This document shows positions 9,819 to 19,268 of a stretch of DNA of 64,000 nucleotides, one piece after another. The position numbers and the translations under genes are program-made. Origin of the DNA: Oscillatoria sp. FACHB-1407 (GTDB taxonomy: Bacteria > Cyanobacteriota > Cyanobacteriia > Elainellales > Elainellaceae); NCBI RefSeq assembly GCF_014697545.1, contig NZ_JACJSA010000007.1:1-64000 (forward strand). Reading direction: 5' to 3'. The notes beneath the pieces were generated by a model. The model searched no databases, was not told where the DNA came from, and saw only the letters and a list, made by a program, of their open reading frames with translations. Within the stretch, counting starts at the first letter, position 1. Every line of letters starts with the position of its first letter.

Positions 9819-9830
9819 CTGAAACTGAAT

Positions 9831-9910
9831 GTTCTATCAATAGCAATGATGTTTTGATAGAACTGATTTCTGTTATCTAAACACTCAATTACGCGATCGC
9901 GTAAATTGAG
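9831..9910 (+). promoter_or_regulatory. Two hairpins in the psbL-psbJ spacer
   Basis: Hairpin 1 pairs GTTCTATCAA (9831-9840) with TTGATAGAAC (9854-9863), a perfect 10-bp stem. Hairpin 2 (9884-9910) is a nearly perfect palindrome around a HIP1 core, CTCAATTACGCGATCGCGT then AAATTGAG. Neither has a T run. They may stabilise or process the psbEFLJ mRNA, or set the psbJ level. Confidence 0.6.
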
Positions 9911-9960
9911 ATTGTAGGTTCAAGCAGTCATCTCTTCAAGTCGTTAGGAGCTAAACTATC

Positions 9961-10080
9961 ATGTCTGAGAGCGGCAGAATTCCTCTGTGGATTGTGGGCT
10001 TGGTCGCAGGGTTAGGAGTCATTACAGTTGTGGGTCTCTTTTTCTACGGTGCCTACGCAGGTCTTGGGTCCTCTATTTAA
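9961..10080 (+). CDS. psbJ: Photosystem II protein PsbJ
   Basis: A 39-residue single-helix PSII subunit near the QB site. The sequence [17 protein letters not shown] followed by a Gly-rich helix and [12 protein letters not shown] is diagnostic. It begins 142 bases after psbL, a longer gap than between the other genes of the cluster, filled by two hairpins. Confidence 0.97.
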   Translation: MSESGRIPLWIVGLVAGLGVITVVGLFFYGAYAGLGSSI

Positions 10081-10141
10081 GGTTGGCTTAGGTTAGCAAT
10101 TCACTGAAAAATGCTTCGTTGAAACGCATTTCATATCACAT

Positions 10142-10178
10142 AAAAGGTTGACTATTGGATACAGTAGTCAACCTTTTT
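10142..10178 (+). terminator. Terminator of psbEFLJ
   Basis: Stem AAAAGGTTGACTA / TAGTCAACCTTTT with a loop of about 10 bases and a trailing T run, 61 bases after the psbJ stop. Confidence 0.9.
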
Positions 10179-10353
10179 AAGTATTTCTGACCTGTCGAGT
10201 CAGCCCACAAAGGACATCGTCTTAACAGGTTTGACTGCGACTCTATAGCAGTACCCGCCTGGGTAAAGTACGGGGTGTAGTGGTGGAACTCCTACACAGG
10301 AGGCACTGCCCCCTGCATCCTCTGTACTGAGTCAACTTGCCCACTGCTGTCTA

Positions 10354-11418
10354 TCAGGAATACACATAAAAGTTTTGGTGTGTCATCCCTAACCCAGTGG
10401 GTAGCTTGGCAATTTGCACCTGGGCTGCTCCTCCAATGCCATCGCGATCAAAATACAGTGCTCCACTGGACTTGTTGTAGATAAAGCGCACCGCTTCGCC
10501 GTTACCGCTAGGCTTGTTGTCTTGAGCACTTGATTCGATACGGAATTGATTGGCTTTGAGGATTCCTGGGGTTAATCCACCTCCAAAGCCATTCTTAGCA
10601 ATCCGAATCACATCATCAGTGACGACAAAATCCTGGATCATGTCGATGCCGCTCACCGGATTCGCGAAGGAAAAGCCATCCTTTCCTGCACCACCCGTTA
10701 AAGTATCGTGACCCATACCACCGCCCAAAAGGTCATTCCCCTGACCACCCTCTAGGAGATCGTCACCTGGGTTACCATAAACGGAGTCATTTCCCTGACT
10801 GCCGACCACGATATCGTTTCCCCCTGCCCCCTCCAGTAAATCGTTACCTAGACCACCATCCAATTGATCGTTGCCCAGTCTGCCGTTTATTTGGTCACGC
10901 CCGTCCAACCCTAAAAGGAGATTGTCATAATCGTTTCCTAAAATAAAATTGTTGAGGGTGTTGCCTTTGCCGTTGGAGGCACCTGCCGACTGAATATACA
11001 AATTCTCGATGTTACTGGGCAGGGTGTAGTGATCGATGTAAGAGTTGACGCTATCAATCCCTCCATTAGGTGACTGTTCAATAACGGCATCTCCTACGCT
11101 ATCGACTGAGTAGGTATCGTTTCCAAAACCACCGTCCATGCGATCATTGCCTGCACCACCGACGAGTGAATCGTTACCCTCCATGCCAATAAGTTTGTCA
11201 TCGCCAGCTCCACCCAACAGAAAATCATTGCCTAAAGCCCCTAAGACATTATCATTGCCATCACCTGCAACAACGTAATCATCTCCGTCGCCTGCATCAA
11301 TATCATCGTCACCTCCATTGGCAAAGATCTCATCATTCCCGCCTTTAGCGAGGATAGTGTCTGATTCGATTCCACCAATCAAGAGATCTTTACCATCGGT
11401 GCCTGTGATGTAAGCCAT
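10354..11418 (-). CDS. RTX-type calcium-binding repeat protein 1
   Basis: A 354-residue acidic protein made almost wholly of Gly/Asp-rich RTX nonapeptides (GGxGxDxxx). About nine repeats at residues 20-105 (GGNDEIFAN, GDGDDYVVAG) are followed by a non-repeat block ending near 175 (DTYSVDSVGDAVIEQ, NIENLYIQSAG, GTGN-like). A second run of about nine repeats follows, then the C-terminal domain shared with the neighbouring proteins (FGGGLTPGILKANQF, RFIYNKSSGALYFD). It should bind calcium outside the cell and leave by a type I system through its uncleaved C-terminus. No enzyme domain or signal peptide is seen. The start at 11418 has AAGGAGAA upstream. The function is unknown. Confidence 0.85.
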   Translation of the reverse strand: MAYITGTDGKDLLIGGIESDTILAKGGNDEIFANGGDDDIDAGDGDDYVVAGDGNDNVLGALGNDFLLGGAGDDKLIGMEGNDSLVGGAGNDRMDGGFGNDTYSVDSVGDAVIEQSPNGGIDSVNSYIDHYTLPSNIENLYIQSAGASNGKGNTLNNFILGNDYDNLLLGLDGRDQINGRLGNDQLDGGLGNDLLEGAGGNDIVVGSQGNDSVYGNPGDDLLEGGQGNDLLGGGMGHDTLTGGAGKDGFSFANPVSGIDMIQDFVVTDDVIRIAKNGFGGGLTPGILKANQFRIESSAQDNKPSGNGEAVRFIYNKSSGALYFDRDGIGGAAQVQIAKLPTGLGMTHQNFYVYS

Positions 11419-11510
11419 ATCAATTCTCCTTGTGTCTTGGTTGAAGTTGTTTTTTGAGAAAGCGAAGACATGAAAATTGCTGTAAAAGTGCTGTAGCAAT
11501 TGTCGAGACA

Positions 11511-11592
11511 GTTAATACAACGTCAGTTCGGTTTAAGAGCCTGGCGAATGAATTCGCGGCTATCAACGCGAAGTCCGCCGACACGGACTCCG
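11511..11592 (-). repeat. 80-bp dispersed repeat, copy A
   Basis: This segment (from GTTAATACAACGTCAGTTCG through GCCTGGCGAATGAATTCGCG to GTCCGCCGACACGGACT) matches the reverse complement of 62470-62548 with few changes. It lies just upstream of the RTX 1 gene. Confidence 0.85.
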
Positions 11593-11659
11593 GTTGAATT
11601 GGGGTCAGATGAGTAGGGGCGATCGTCTATAACCCAAGTATTGGTTACGCTAACTCCAC

Positions 11660-13315
11660 CTACAAATTATTCAGTGCAGTGATGGAGGTGCTGGTTGAAT
11701 GCTGAGAAGCGGTTTGTTGCACCAGGTTTGCTATCACTTCTGCGGCTAATCGTCCCGTCTGAGCAGCACCATTCATATAACCGTAGAATTCATCGCTGAG
11801 ATGTTCGCCAGCAAACACGAGATTGCCAATATGCACATCTACTCTTTCCTCTGGGTTTTCTGATTCGATGTACAGGAACTCGCTAAACTTCAGATATTGC
11901 CCTGGTTTAAAGTTGGTGTAGCCACCACCAATATCAAGATCATTCGCCCATCCAGTACGAACGAAGTGCCCCATTTGAGCGGTTGCAGTTCCCGGTAGTT
12001 GCCTATCCAAGCGTGACAGGAATTGTTGCCCCAGCACTAATACAGGCAGGTCAGGTCGAACTTCTCGGCTGCCCATAAAGAAGGTAAGAACCCCATTTTG
12101 TTGCTCCGGTTGGCGTTGAGTGTCTTCCCATAGTTGAGCAAATCCTAGATCCGTCCAGGCATCAACAGTGAAGCCAGTCGCTTGTCTCCAAGGGCGATCG
12201 CGGAATCCAGCAAATAATTTTTCATTGCGTCCCAAATCGACCTCCTGAATAAACTGCCGTAGCCCGTCTGGTAACGGCGTTTGTAGGTCAACCCGTCGCA
12301 ACGCTGGGAATGGAATTGCCAGAATTATATAATCTGCATTGACCACCAGAGGATTACCCTGTCTTGACTCCCTTGGCTCTAACGTCAGTTGGAATCCTTC
12401 GTTGCGTGATTGAATACGTCGTAAGCACAAACCTGTACGAATTTGTCCAGACAAGGCATTGCTTAAGGACTCGATTAACTTGCCGCTGCCCTCTTTAAAG
12501 CAAAACGTTTCATCACTGCTTAACGGTTCAACGGCATCTTGATTTACGGTTGGCAAATTGAAGAGCAACTGTAAAACTGAAGCCTCTTCAGGCTCTACAC
12601 CATACTCTGTGCGAATTCCAGACTCAATTAGTGTTCGGACAAACGGAGCAAGAATTTTGTCCTGATGTTGGTTCAAGTAATCGGTGACGGACAGGACATC
12701 AAACAGTTCAACGTAGGTATCAAAATCCTCCTCAAGCAGAGCAGCATCTGAGCCAATTTGTGCGGCTAACGGACTTAATTTCTCTGCCATCTCGGCTTCA
12801 GGAATCAAACGACCTTCGTAATAAAAGGCGGTTTCTGTTACTTGGGAGGTGTCTGCGTGCTCAAATCGGTTGAATAATTCCAAACCGAATTCTTCAGCAA
12901 GTGCCAGAATGTCTTCGTGATCCGTATTTACGAAACTACCACCGAAATCATTCACTAATTCGCGATCGATCAAACTTCCTGACTGAATCCGACCGCCCAC
13001 ATTAGATTTCGCTTCATAAACGGTTGCCCTCAACCCCAACTTTTTGAGTTGATAGGCTGCATTCAACCCGGCAATGCCACCCCCGATGATGGCAATCGTG
13101 GGATGAGTAGAACCCAGAGCAGGTCGCCAGTTGGGCAAATCAGTCAAGGTTGCGATCGCCGCTCCTCCAGCCAAAGTAGAATATCTCAGGAACCGTCGTC
13201 GTGACCATGATTTTTTTCGAGATGTAGAAGATGATGTGACTCGTCGTTGAAGAGATTGTGAATTAGCTGATTTTAGTAGGTGAATCAGCGTTTTGAACAA
13301 GGGTGAATGTGCCAT
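11660..13315 (-). CDS. Tat-exported flavin-containing amine oxidase
   Basis: A 551-residue FAD-dependent amine or L-amino-acid oxidase, which deaminates an amine with release of ammonia and hydrogen peroxide. A twin-arginine signal (SRRRFLRY, residues 38-45, then a hydrophobic stretch) predicts export of the folded flavoprotein. The dinucleotide fold is at residues 74-110 (IIGGGIAGLNAAYQL, E101 for the ribose, GGRI), and the C-terminal FAD motif is NLVFAGEHLS...GYMNGAAQTGRLAA. The substrate is not predictable. It is embedded among RTX genes on the same strand, with 241 bases before RTX 1 and 221 after RTX 2, so it may act outside the cytoplasm with them. Confidence 0.88.
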   Translation of the reverse strand: MAHSPLFKTLIHLLKSANSQSLQRRVTSSSTSRKKSWSRRRFLRYSTLAGGAAIATLTDLPNWRPALGSTHPTIAIIGGGIAGLNAAYQLKKLGLRATVYEAKSNVGGRIQSGSLIDRELVNDFGGSFVNTDHEDILALAEEFGLELFNRFEHADTSQVTETAFYYEGRLIPEAEMAEKLSPLAAQIGSDAALLEEDFDTYVELFDVLSVTDYLNQHQDKILAPFVRTLIESGIRTEYGVEPEEASVLQLLFNLPTVNQDAVEPLSSDETFCFKEGSGKLIESLSNALSGQIRTGLCLRRIQSRNEGFQLTLEPRESRQGNPLVVNADYIILAIPFPALRRVDLQTPLPDGLRQFIQEVDLGRNEKLFAGFRDRPWRQATGFTVDAWTDLGFAQLWEDTQRQPEQQNGVLTFFMGSREVRPDLPVLVLGQQFLSRLDRQLPGTATAQMGHFVRTGWANDLDIGGGYTNFKPGQYLKFSEFLYIESENPEERVDVHIGNLVFAGEHLSDEFYGYMNGAAQTGRLAAEVIANLVQQTASQHSTSTSITALNNL

Positions 13316-13536
13316 GATTGCTTCTTGAGAAAAAAGAAAGAGTTGAAAATTACAAGCTTGAGTAGAAAGATCTAAGTTCGGTGCTGACAGTAGAGAGACT
13401 TGTCTAAATGATCTTTAAATCAACCGAAAACACCTCTTTTAGAGCTATAAACAGGCGATCGCCTTGCCGTTATAGTGCTCTCAATGGTGGTTCAAATGGG
13501 ATAACGCAGCGAACCCAGAACGATAGGTTATTTCAT

Positions 13537-14634
13537 TCACATCTCTATGACATAAAAGGCTCGATGGGTCATATCTAACCCTTTTGATAGCTTGGCAATC
13601 TGAATTTGGGCTAATCCACCGATGCCATCGCTGTCAAAATACAGTGTTCCAGTGGACTTGTTGTAAATGAAGCGATCGCTACTATCCTTGGCACTTGATC
13701 CGATATGAAACTGATTCGCTTTGAGAGTTCCTAGCGTTAACCCACCCCCAAATCCAATTCTTGCTATTCTGATGTTGTCATCAACAAGATTAAAATCTTT
13801 GATCGTGTCGCCCTCATTTGTTGGCGTGCCAAAGTAAAAGGAGTCTTTGCCTGAACCACCTGTGAGGGTATCACGCCCCGAATTACCCAGCAGAAAGTCG
13901 TTTCCTGTGCCACCATTCACGATATCGTCGCCTGCACTGCCATTTAACTCATCGCGCCCTGAGCCACCCTCCAGGCTATCGTTACCGTCCCAACCCTCTA
14001 AAAAATCATTCCCTGAACCACCAACTAGCCGATCGTCGCCCGAATCACCAGCAATTGAATCGTTGCTCGAACCGCCGTTTAGTGTATCGTTGCCTTGATG
14101 ACCACGGATAGAATCTCTGCCCTCTAGACCAAAAAGAACATTGTCGAATTCGTTTCCAGCGATTCGATTGTCAAGCTTGTTGCCCGTGCCCTTTAAAGTG
14201 CGGCGATCGCTTAACAAGATTAGTCCTTCTACGTTGTTGGTTAGAGTGTAATTGTCAACAGAAGAGGAGACTTGATCATAACCCTCCGCTGCCCGTTCAA
14301 TTACGGTATCTTGCAGGCTATCAACAACGTAAGAATCGTCTCCAAGTCCGCCTTCCATGATGTCATTGCCCGTTTCTCCATCTAAGACATCATTACCCTC
14401 ATTGCCCAAAAGGTGATCATCTCCCGTGGCACCATACACCTGATCATTGCCTAAACCTCCTACAGTGTAATCATTTCCATCTCCTGCATAAGCGAAGTCG
14501 TTACCCTCCCCAGCATCAATGGTATCGTCGCCTTCCTTGCCGAAAACGGAGTCATTTCCGCCATAAGTAAAGATGGTGTCAATCTCTGCTGTGCCGAGTA
14601 GGAAGTCATCAGTATTGGTGCCATTAATATTCAT
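13537..14634 (-). CDS. RTX-type calcium-binding repeat protein 2
   Basis: A 365-residue paralogue of the other RTX proteins here. RTX nonapeptides occupy about residues 20-110 and 190-275 (AGEGNDFAYAG, GNDTLNGGSSN, GSGNDFLEG). They flank the shared middle module (SYVVDSLQDTVIE, YTLTNNVEGLIL, GTGNKLDN). The C-terminal domain is shared (FGGGLTLGTLKANQF, DRFIYNKSTGTLYFD). The N-terminus MNINGTNTDDFLLGTAEIDT is nearly the same as in RTX 4. No signal peptide, enzyme domain or transmembrane segment. Probably secreted by a type I exporter that is not encoded in this window. Confidence 0.85.
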   Translation of the reverse strand: MNINGTNTDDFLLGTAEIDTIFTYGGNDSVFGKEGDDTIDAGEGNDFAYAGDGNDYTVGGLGNDQVYGATGDDHLLGNEGNDVLDGETGNDIMEGGLGDDSYVVDSLQDTVIERAAEGYDQVSSSVDNYTLTNNVEGLILLSDRRTLKGTGNKLDNRIAGNEFDNVLFGLEGRDSIRGHQGNDTLNGGSSNDSIAGDSGDDRLVGGSGNDFLEGWDGNDSLEGGSGRDELNGSAGDDIVNGGTGNDFLLGNSGRDTLTGGSGKDSFYFGTPTNEGDTIKDFNLVDDNIRIARIGFGGGLTLGTLKANQFHIGSSAKDSSDRFIYNKSTGTLYFDSDGIGGLAQIQIAKLSKGLDMTHRAFYVIEM

Positions 14635-15114
14635 ATTTCCTGATAATTTTCTGTGTTCCTAGTGGTTGAAGAGCTATAAATGGTTTGGTGAATTACGAGA
14701 GCGATCGCCTATAACCCAACGACAAACGAGCTTGTTGTTCTCAACTTCCCAACAAGCAATTAAGTTAGGACGAAGTGATCCATTATTTGAATGATGAGGT
14801 TGTAAATCAGAAGCAGTTGAGATTAGATAGAGTGAAGTTTTCGAGTAGAAATTAAATCTAATGGAGATGAGTCAAGAATAAATCGAATGAAATTTTTGTT
14901 ATTTGAAAGTTGCATTACCATGAGATGAGTTCCTTAAACTTGAAAAACTAGAATGGAAAAATTGTATGCAGTGATCAATACATCACACTACACTTATGAA
15001 GTTTCCACACATTCCAAAATAGGATCGCGATCGCGAAAGATCTGAGTTAGATATAAAACCATGCATCAAGTAAAGTCTTATCCAGACAGCTTTTTGCGCA
15101 ATTGGTGTAACTGT
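14635..15114. other. Spacer between RTX 3 and RTX 2
   Basis: AT-rich, 480 bases, with isolated HIP1 octamers near 14700 and 15026 and no ORF of note. It should hold the promoter of RTX 2. Confidence 0.5.
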
Positions 15115-16203
15115 TTATATATCAACTGAGAAGTTTTTATGTGTCAGTGACAACCCAGTGGATAGCTTGGCAAATTGTATTTGAGCCACTCCGCCGATGC
15201 CATCACTATCAAAATAGAGTGCTCCAGTGGATTTGTTATAGATGAAGCGCACAGCTTCGCCGTTACTGTTAGGGTCGCTGCTATCCTTGGCACTTGCCCC
15301 AATGCAAAACTGTTCAGCTTTGAGGACACCTGCTGTTAATCCACCCCCAAATCCAATTGAATTAATGTAAATTACGTCATCGGTAACATTAAAATACTTG
15401 ATTTTGTCAATTCCCTCTTCCGGTTCATAGAAAGAAAAGCCATCTTTTCCTGAACCACCGACCAGGGTGTCATACCCTGTAGAGCCAAACAAAGTATCAT
15501 CTCCTTGACCACCTTTCAGGATGTCATTACCTGCATCCCCATCTAGATGATCATTGCCAGTGTCACCCGAAAGAACGTTATTTAATTTGTTTCCTCCAAT
15601 GCTGTTGTCGAGACTATTACCCGTGCCTGTTAACGCATCACCTCCCAAACCCAAGTTCTCAATATAATCTGGCAGCGTGTAATCCTTCAGGTAGGAACCG
15701 ACACCATCATTACCTTCTGATGGACGCTCAATCACCATGTCTTCAAGGCTATCAACATAGTAGTAATCGTTTCCAACACTACCGTCCATGAAGTCATTAC
15801 CCGTACCACCATCTAGTTGGTCATCGCCATCATGACCAAACAACTGGTCGTCTCCGGCATCTCCCTTCAGTTGATCGTTGCCTGCCAAACCTACAAGGTA
15901 GTCATTACCATTCCCACCGTACAAGAAGTCATTACCTGTGTAACCATCTAATTTATCATCACCATCATTACCAAAAAGTTGATCATTACCAGCCTCACCA
16001 AAAATTTCATCATCACCTGAGAGTCCTGAAACAAAATCATTGCCGTCCCCTGCAAAAACGTAGTCGTTTCCATCTCCAGCGTTGACGTAATCATCACCCT
16101 CCCAAGCATCAATTGTGTCGTTGCCACCATACCCGAAGATGTTATCAGGTTCACGGGTGCCCAAAAGGGTGTCGTTATTGTTTGTACCTAAGATCTCGTT
16201 CAT
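15115..16203 (-). CDS. RTX-type calcium-binding repeat protein 3
   Basis: A 362-residue RTX protein with a longer first repeat run than its neighbours: about 14 nonapeptides in residues 20-145 (GDGNDYVFAG, GNDQLFGNDG, GHDGDDQLDG). Then come the shared middle module (YYYVDSLEDMVIE, YTLPDYIENLGL, GTGNSLDN), four or five further repeats and the C-terminal domain (FGGGLTAGVLKAEQF, RFIYNKSTGALYFDSDG). The start has TCAGGAGAATCAAC directly upstream of the ATG. The function is unknown; calcium binding and secretion are inferred from the family. Confidence 0.85.
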   Translation of the reverse strand: MNEILGTNNNDTLLGTREPDNIFGYGGNDTIDAWEGDDYVNAGDGNDYVFAGDGNDFVSGLSGDDEIFGEAGNDQLFGNDGDDKLDGYTGNDFLYGGNGNDYLVGLAGNDQLKGDAGDDQLFGHDGDDQLDGGTGNDFMDGSVGNDYYYVDSLEDMVIERPSEGNDGVGSYLKDYTLPDYIENLGLGGDALTGTGNSLDNSIGGNKLNNVLSGDTGNDHLDGDAGNDILKGGQGDDTLFGSTGYDTLVGGSGKDGFSFYEPEEGIDKIKYFNVTDDVIYINSIGFGGGLTAGVLKAEQFCIGASAKDSSDPNSNGEAVRFIYNKSTGALYFDSDGIGGVAQIQFAKLSTGLSLTHKNFSVDI

Positions 16204-16423
16204 GTTGATTCTCCTGATGAATTGAGATATTTTTAGTAGTCAAGCTCTTCAGAAATTGTGAAAAATTAGCTCTCTTATAAGAGATATGCAAATGTATTTT
16301 GAGTGCCAGGCTGATGCGATCGCCCTTTCATCTCTAGTTGAGATATCACTGAATTAGGTTCACTAGATCTAAAACTGTTTAATGAAGTTTTAGATCTGGC
16401 TACAACTTTTGCTTAAGTCAGCA

Positions 16424-17410
16424 TCATTCAATGGTGTAAAAGTTTTGGTGCGTCATCGCTAGCCCTTTAGATAGCTGAGCAAGCTGAATTTGAGCTAATC
16501 CACCGATGCCATCACTATCGAAATACACTGCCCCAGTGGATTTGTTGTAGATGAAGCGATCGCTGCTATCCTTGGCACTTGCCCCAATGCAAAACTGTTC
16601 AGCTTTGAGGACACCTGCCGTTAATCCGCCCCCAAAAACCTCCCAACTCACTCGGATCAAATCATCAACAACTCTAAAGTCTTTGATGGTGTCTATCCCA
16701 TCTATTACAGAATCAAAGGCAAAAGTATCTTTTCCTGTACCCCCCGTCAGGTTGTCACTGCCTAAACCACCGATTAGTAAATCGTTGTCCGAACCACCGT
16801 CCAGGCGATCGTTACCGTTAAAGGCAACCAAAAAGTCATTTCCTTTACCGCCAATCAAAGTATCGTCACCAAAACTACTAAAGCAGTAATCGTTGCCTAA
16901 ACCGCCGGAAAGGGCGTTATTAAATTCATTGCCATAGAGGTTGTTATCAAGGCTATTGCCTGTACCATTCAAAACGTTGCTTGTTGAGGATAGATACAAG
17001 TCCTCTACGTTAGCGGACAAGGTGTAGTTGTTTACGAAAGAGAGAACACTATCACGACCATTCGAGTTCTCTTCAATCACAATGTCTCCAAGGCTGTCAA
17101 CATAATAGGAATCGTTTCCAAGCCCGCCTTCCATGACGTCATTGCCTGCTTCCCCGTCCAGATAATCGTCTCCCTCATTTCCAATCAGTCGATCCTCTCC
17201 AATGAAACCGTACAATCGGTCTTGCCCTAAACCTCCGACAACGAAATCGTTCCCAGCTCCTGCATAAGCGAAGTCATCACCCGCCCCAAGATCAATCGTA
17301 TCGTCGCCTTCCTTGCCAAAAACGGAGTCATGTCCACCATAGGCAAAGATAGTGTCAACCTCGCTACTACCAATAAGAAAGTCGCTATTGTCTGTACCAT
17401 TGATGTTCAT
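16424..17410 (-). CDS. RTX-type calcium-binding repeat protein 4
   Basis: At 328 residues, the shortest of the group. N-terminal MNINGTDNSDFLIGSSEVDT resembles RTX 2. It has about nine repeats, the middle module (SYYVDSLGDIVIE, YTLSANVEDLYL, GTGNSLDNNL), six weaker repeats and the shared C-terminal domain (FGGGLTAGVLKAEQF, DRFIYNKSTGAVYFD). The segment FGGGLTAGVLKAEQFCIGAS is identical in RTX 3, which points to recent duplication or gene conversion. Confidence 0.85.
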   Translation of the reverse strand: MNINGTDNSDFLIGSSEVDTIFAYGGHDSVFGKEGDDTIDLGAGDDFAYAGAGNDFVVGGLGQDRLYGFIGEDRLIGNEGDDYLDGEAGNDVMEGGLGNDSYYVDSLGDIVIEENSNGRDSVLSFVNNYTLSANVEDLYLSSTSNVLNGTGNSLDNNLYGNEFNNALSGGLGNDYCFSSFGDDTLIGGKGNDFLVAFNGNDRLDGGSDNDLLIGGLGSDNLTGGTGKDTFAFDSVIDGIDTIKDFRVVDDLIRVSWEVFGGGLTAGVLKAEQFCIGASAKDSSDRFIYNKSTGAVYFDSDGIGGLAQIQLAQLSKGLAMTHQNFYTIE

Positions 17411-17634
17411 GGTTATTTTCCTAGTTTATTTAATGGTTTCAGTGGTTTAATTTCTAGAGAGAAGTAAGAGCTAGATCTCTTGAGGGTGATGTGGGAATGT
17501 ATTTTGGAAAGTTTGATTGATGCGATCGCACTGAATTATCTTTCTAGCACCGAAACGATTAGCGATCGGTGTTTCGATTAAACAATGCTTGTGGTTAGAT
17601 CAACCGCATTGCAGCCTGGGTACAAGATGGTTAT

Positions 17635-18873
17635 CTACTTACTTTCAAGCACATACAAGTTCTGGTTTGTTAGAGATAAGCCAGGCGATAGCTTGGCAAA
17701 CTGAATCTGAGCCGATCTTCCAATGCCATCGCTGTCAAAATACAGTGTTCCAGTGGACTTGTTGTAAATGAAGCGATCGCTACTATCCTTAGCACTTGAC
17801 CCGATGCGGAATTGCTCAGCTTTAAGGGTTCCCAACGTCAATCCACCCCTAAATCCAATCTTCTCAATTCCGATAACGTCATCAATGACCTTAAAATCCG
17901 TAATCGTGTCAAGACCCTCTCTTGAGGCGTAGAAGTGAAAGGTATCTTTTCCTGTTCCACCCGTCAGGGTGTCACGGTCTACGCCACCGGCTAAAAAGTC
18001 ATCGCCTTGATCGCCAATCAAAGTATCTTTGCCTAAAGCACCGTGTAAACTATCTTTTCCCGAACTACCATCTAGATGATCATCGCCTGAGCCACCATAG
18101 ATATCATCATCGCCTTGATCACCAATCAAAGTATCTTTGCCTGAATCGCCAAACAAAACATCATTATCTAATCCACCGTTAATCCGATCATTACCCTGGT
18201 GACCATGGATAGAATCAGTTCCTTCTAAACCAGATAAAATGTTATCGAACTCATTTCCAGAGATCAGATTATTGAGGCTATTGCCTGTGCCATTCAAAGC
18301 ATTGCTGCCGATTACTAGATTTAAGTTTTCTACGTTGGTAGCTAAGGTGTAGCTCTGCAAGTAAGACTTAACAACATCAGAGCCTTCCGATATCCATTCA
18401 ATTACGGTATCTCCAAGGCTATCTACAATGTACACATCCTCTCCGATTCCACCATCCATGGAATCGTTGCCCGCACCACCATCCAATAAATCGCTGCCAT
18501 CCTCTCCAAGAAGTTGGTCATCTCCAGCTTGTCCGAAGACTTCATCATTACCTGAGCCTCCTGAGAGGTAATCGTTACCGTTTTCACCATTGATGAAGTC
18601 ATCGCCAGCATTACCATTTAAGGTATCTTCACCGTCGTTGCCAAAAAGCTTGTCATTTCCTGATGCACCATAGGCGACATCGTTGCCAGCACCCCCCAAC
18701 ACGTAATCGTTACCCGTTCCTGCATCAACATAATCCTTATCATCTCCAGCATTAATGTAATCGTTGCCTGCCCCCGCAGCAATTGAGTCGATTCCTCCAT
18801 AGGCATAAATGGTGTCAGCCTCTGCGGTACCCATGAGGATATTTCTGGCATCTGTTCCTGGGATATAGGCCAT
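17635..18873 (-). CDS. RTX-type calcium-binding repeat protein 5
   Basis: A 412-residue RTX protein. The start at 18873 (MAYIPGTDARN) is preferred over the longer frame because AGGAGAAT precedes it and the N-terminus then matches RTX 1. About 14 repeats fill residues 15-140, then the middle module (VYIVDSLGDTVIE, YTLATNVENLNL), about ten repeats (GDSGKDTLIGDQGDD) and the shared C-terminal domain (FRGGLTLGTLKAEQF, DRFIYNKSTGTLYFD). No enzyme domain. Confidence 0.85.
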   Translation of the reverse strand: MAYIPGTDARNILMGTAEADTIYAYGGIDSIAAGAGNDYINAGDDKDYVDAGTGNDYVLGGAGNDVAYGASGNDKLFGNDGEDTLNGNAGDDFINGENGNDYLSGGSGNDEVFGQAGDDQLLGEDGSDLLDGGAGNDSMDGGIGEDVYIVDSLGDTVIEWISEGSDVVKSYLQSYTLATNVENLNLVIGSNALNGTGNSLNNLISGNEFDNILSGLEGTDSIHGHQGNDRINGGLDNDVLFGDSGKDTLIGDQGDDDIYGGSGDDHLDGSSGKDSLHGALGKDTLIGDQGDDFLAGGVDRDTLTGGTGKDTFHFYASREGLDTITDFKVIDDVIGIEKIGFRGGLTLGTLKAEQFRIGSSAKDSSDRFIYNKSTGTLYFDSDGIGRSAQIQFAKLSPGLSLTNQNLYVLESK

Positions 18874-19268
18874 GTTAATTCTCCTGCTGAATTTCAACGG
18901 ATTGAGTAGCTAACAAAAGCTACGAATGCTTGGATACGTTACGAGAGCGATCGCTTACAGTTCAGCTGTCATAAATCAGTTTTTATGGTCAACTTCCCAA
19001 CGCGTGGATGCAGAACGCTCGATTAGATATGCAGTGCCGCGATAGTTTAGGACGATCGCACTTGAGACAGATGTGCAATGTCGAATGGATGAGGAAGAGA
19101 CATGATAAGGAATACCGCGATATCTAAGCAACATGGATCTAATCTCCTGAGGTCAATAGTTCTCATTCATCAGGCCATCTAAGGTAGAAGGAATACGATC
19201 GCAGCACTCTTGATTCGATCTAAAGCGGTGCGATCGCTTCTACTAGCATGGATCTGATGCAACAGGCG
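18874..19268. other. Spacer upstream of RTX 5
   Basis: 395 bases with four scattered GCGATCGC-like sites and no ORF. It separates the methyltransferase gene (stop at 19269) from RTX 5 and probably contains the RTX 5 promoter. Confidence 0.5.

Noticed and set aside
17922-18182. 86-residue plus-strand ORF with Arg/His repeats
   Set aside because: Antisense shadow of the RTX 5 repeats.
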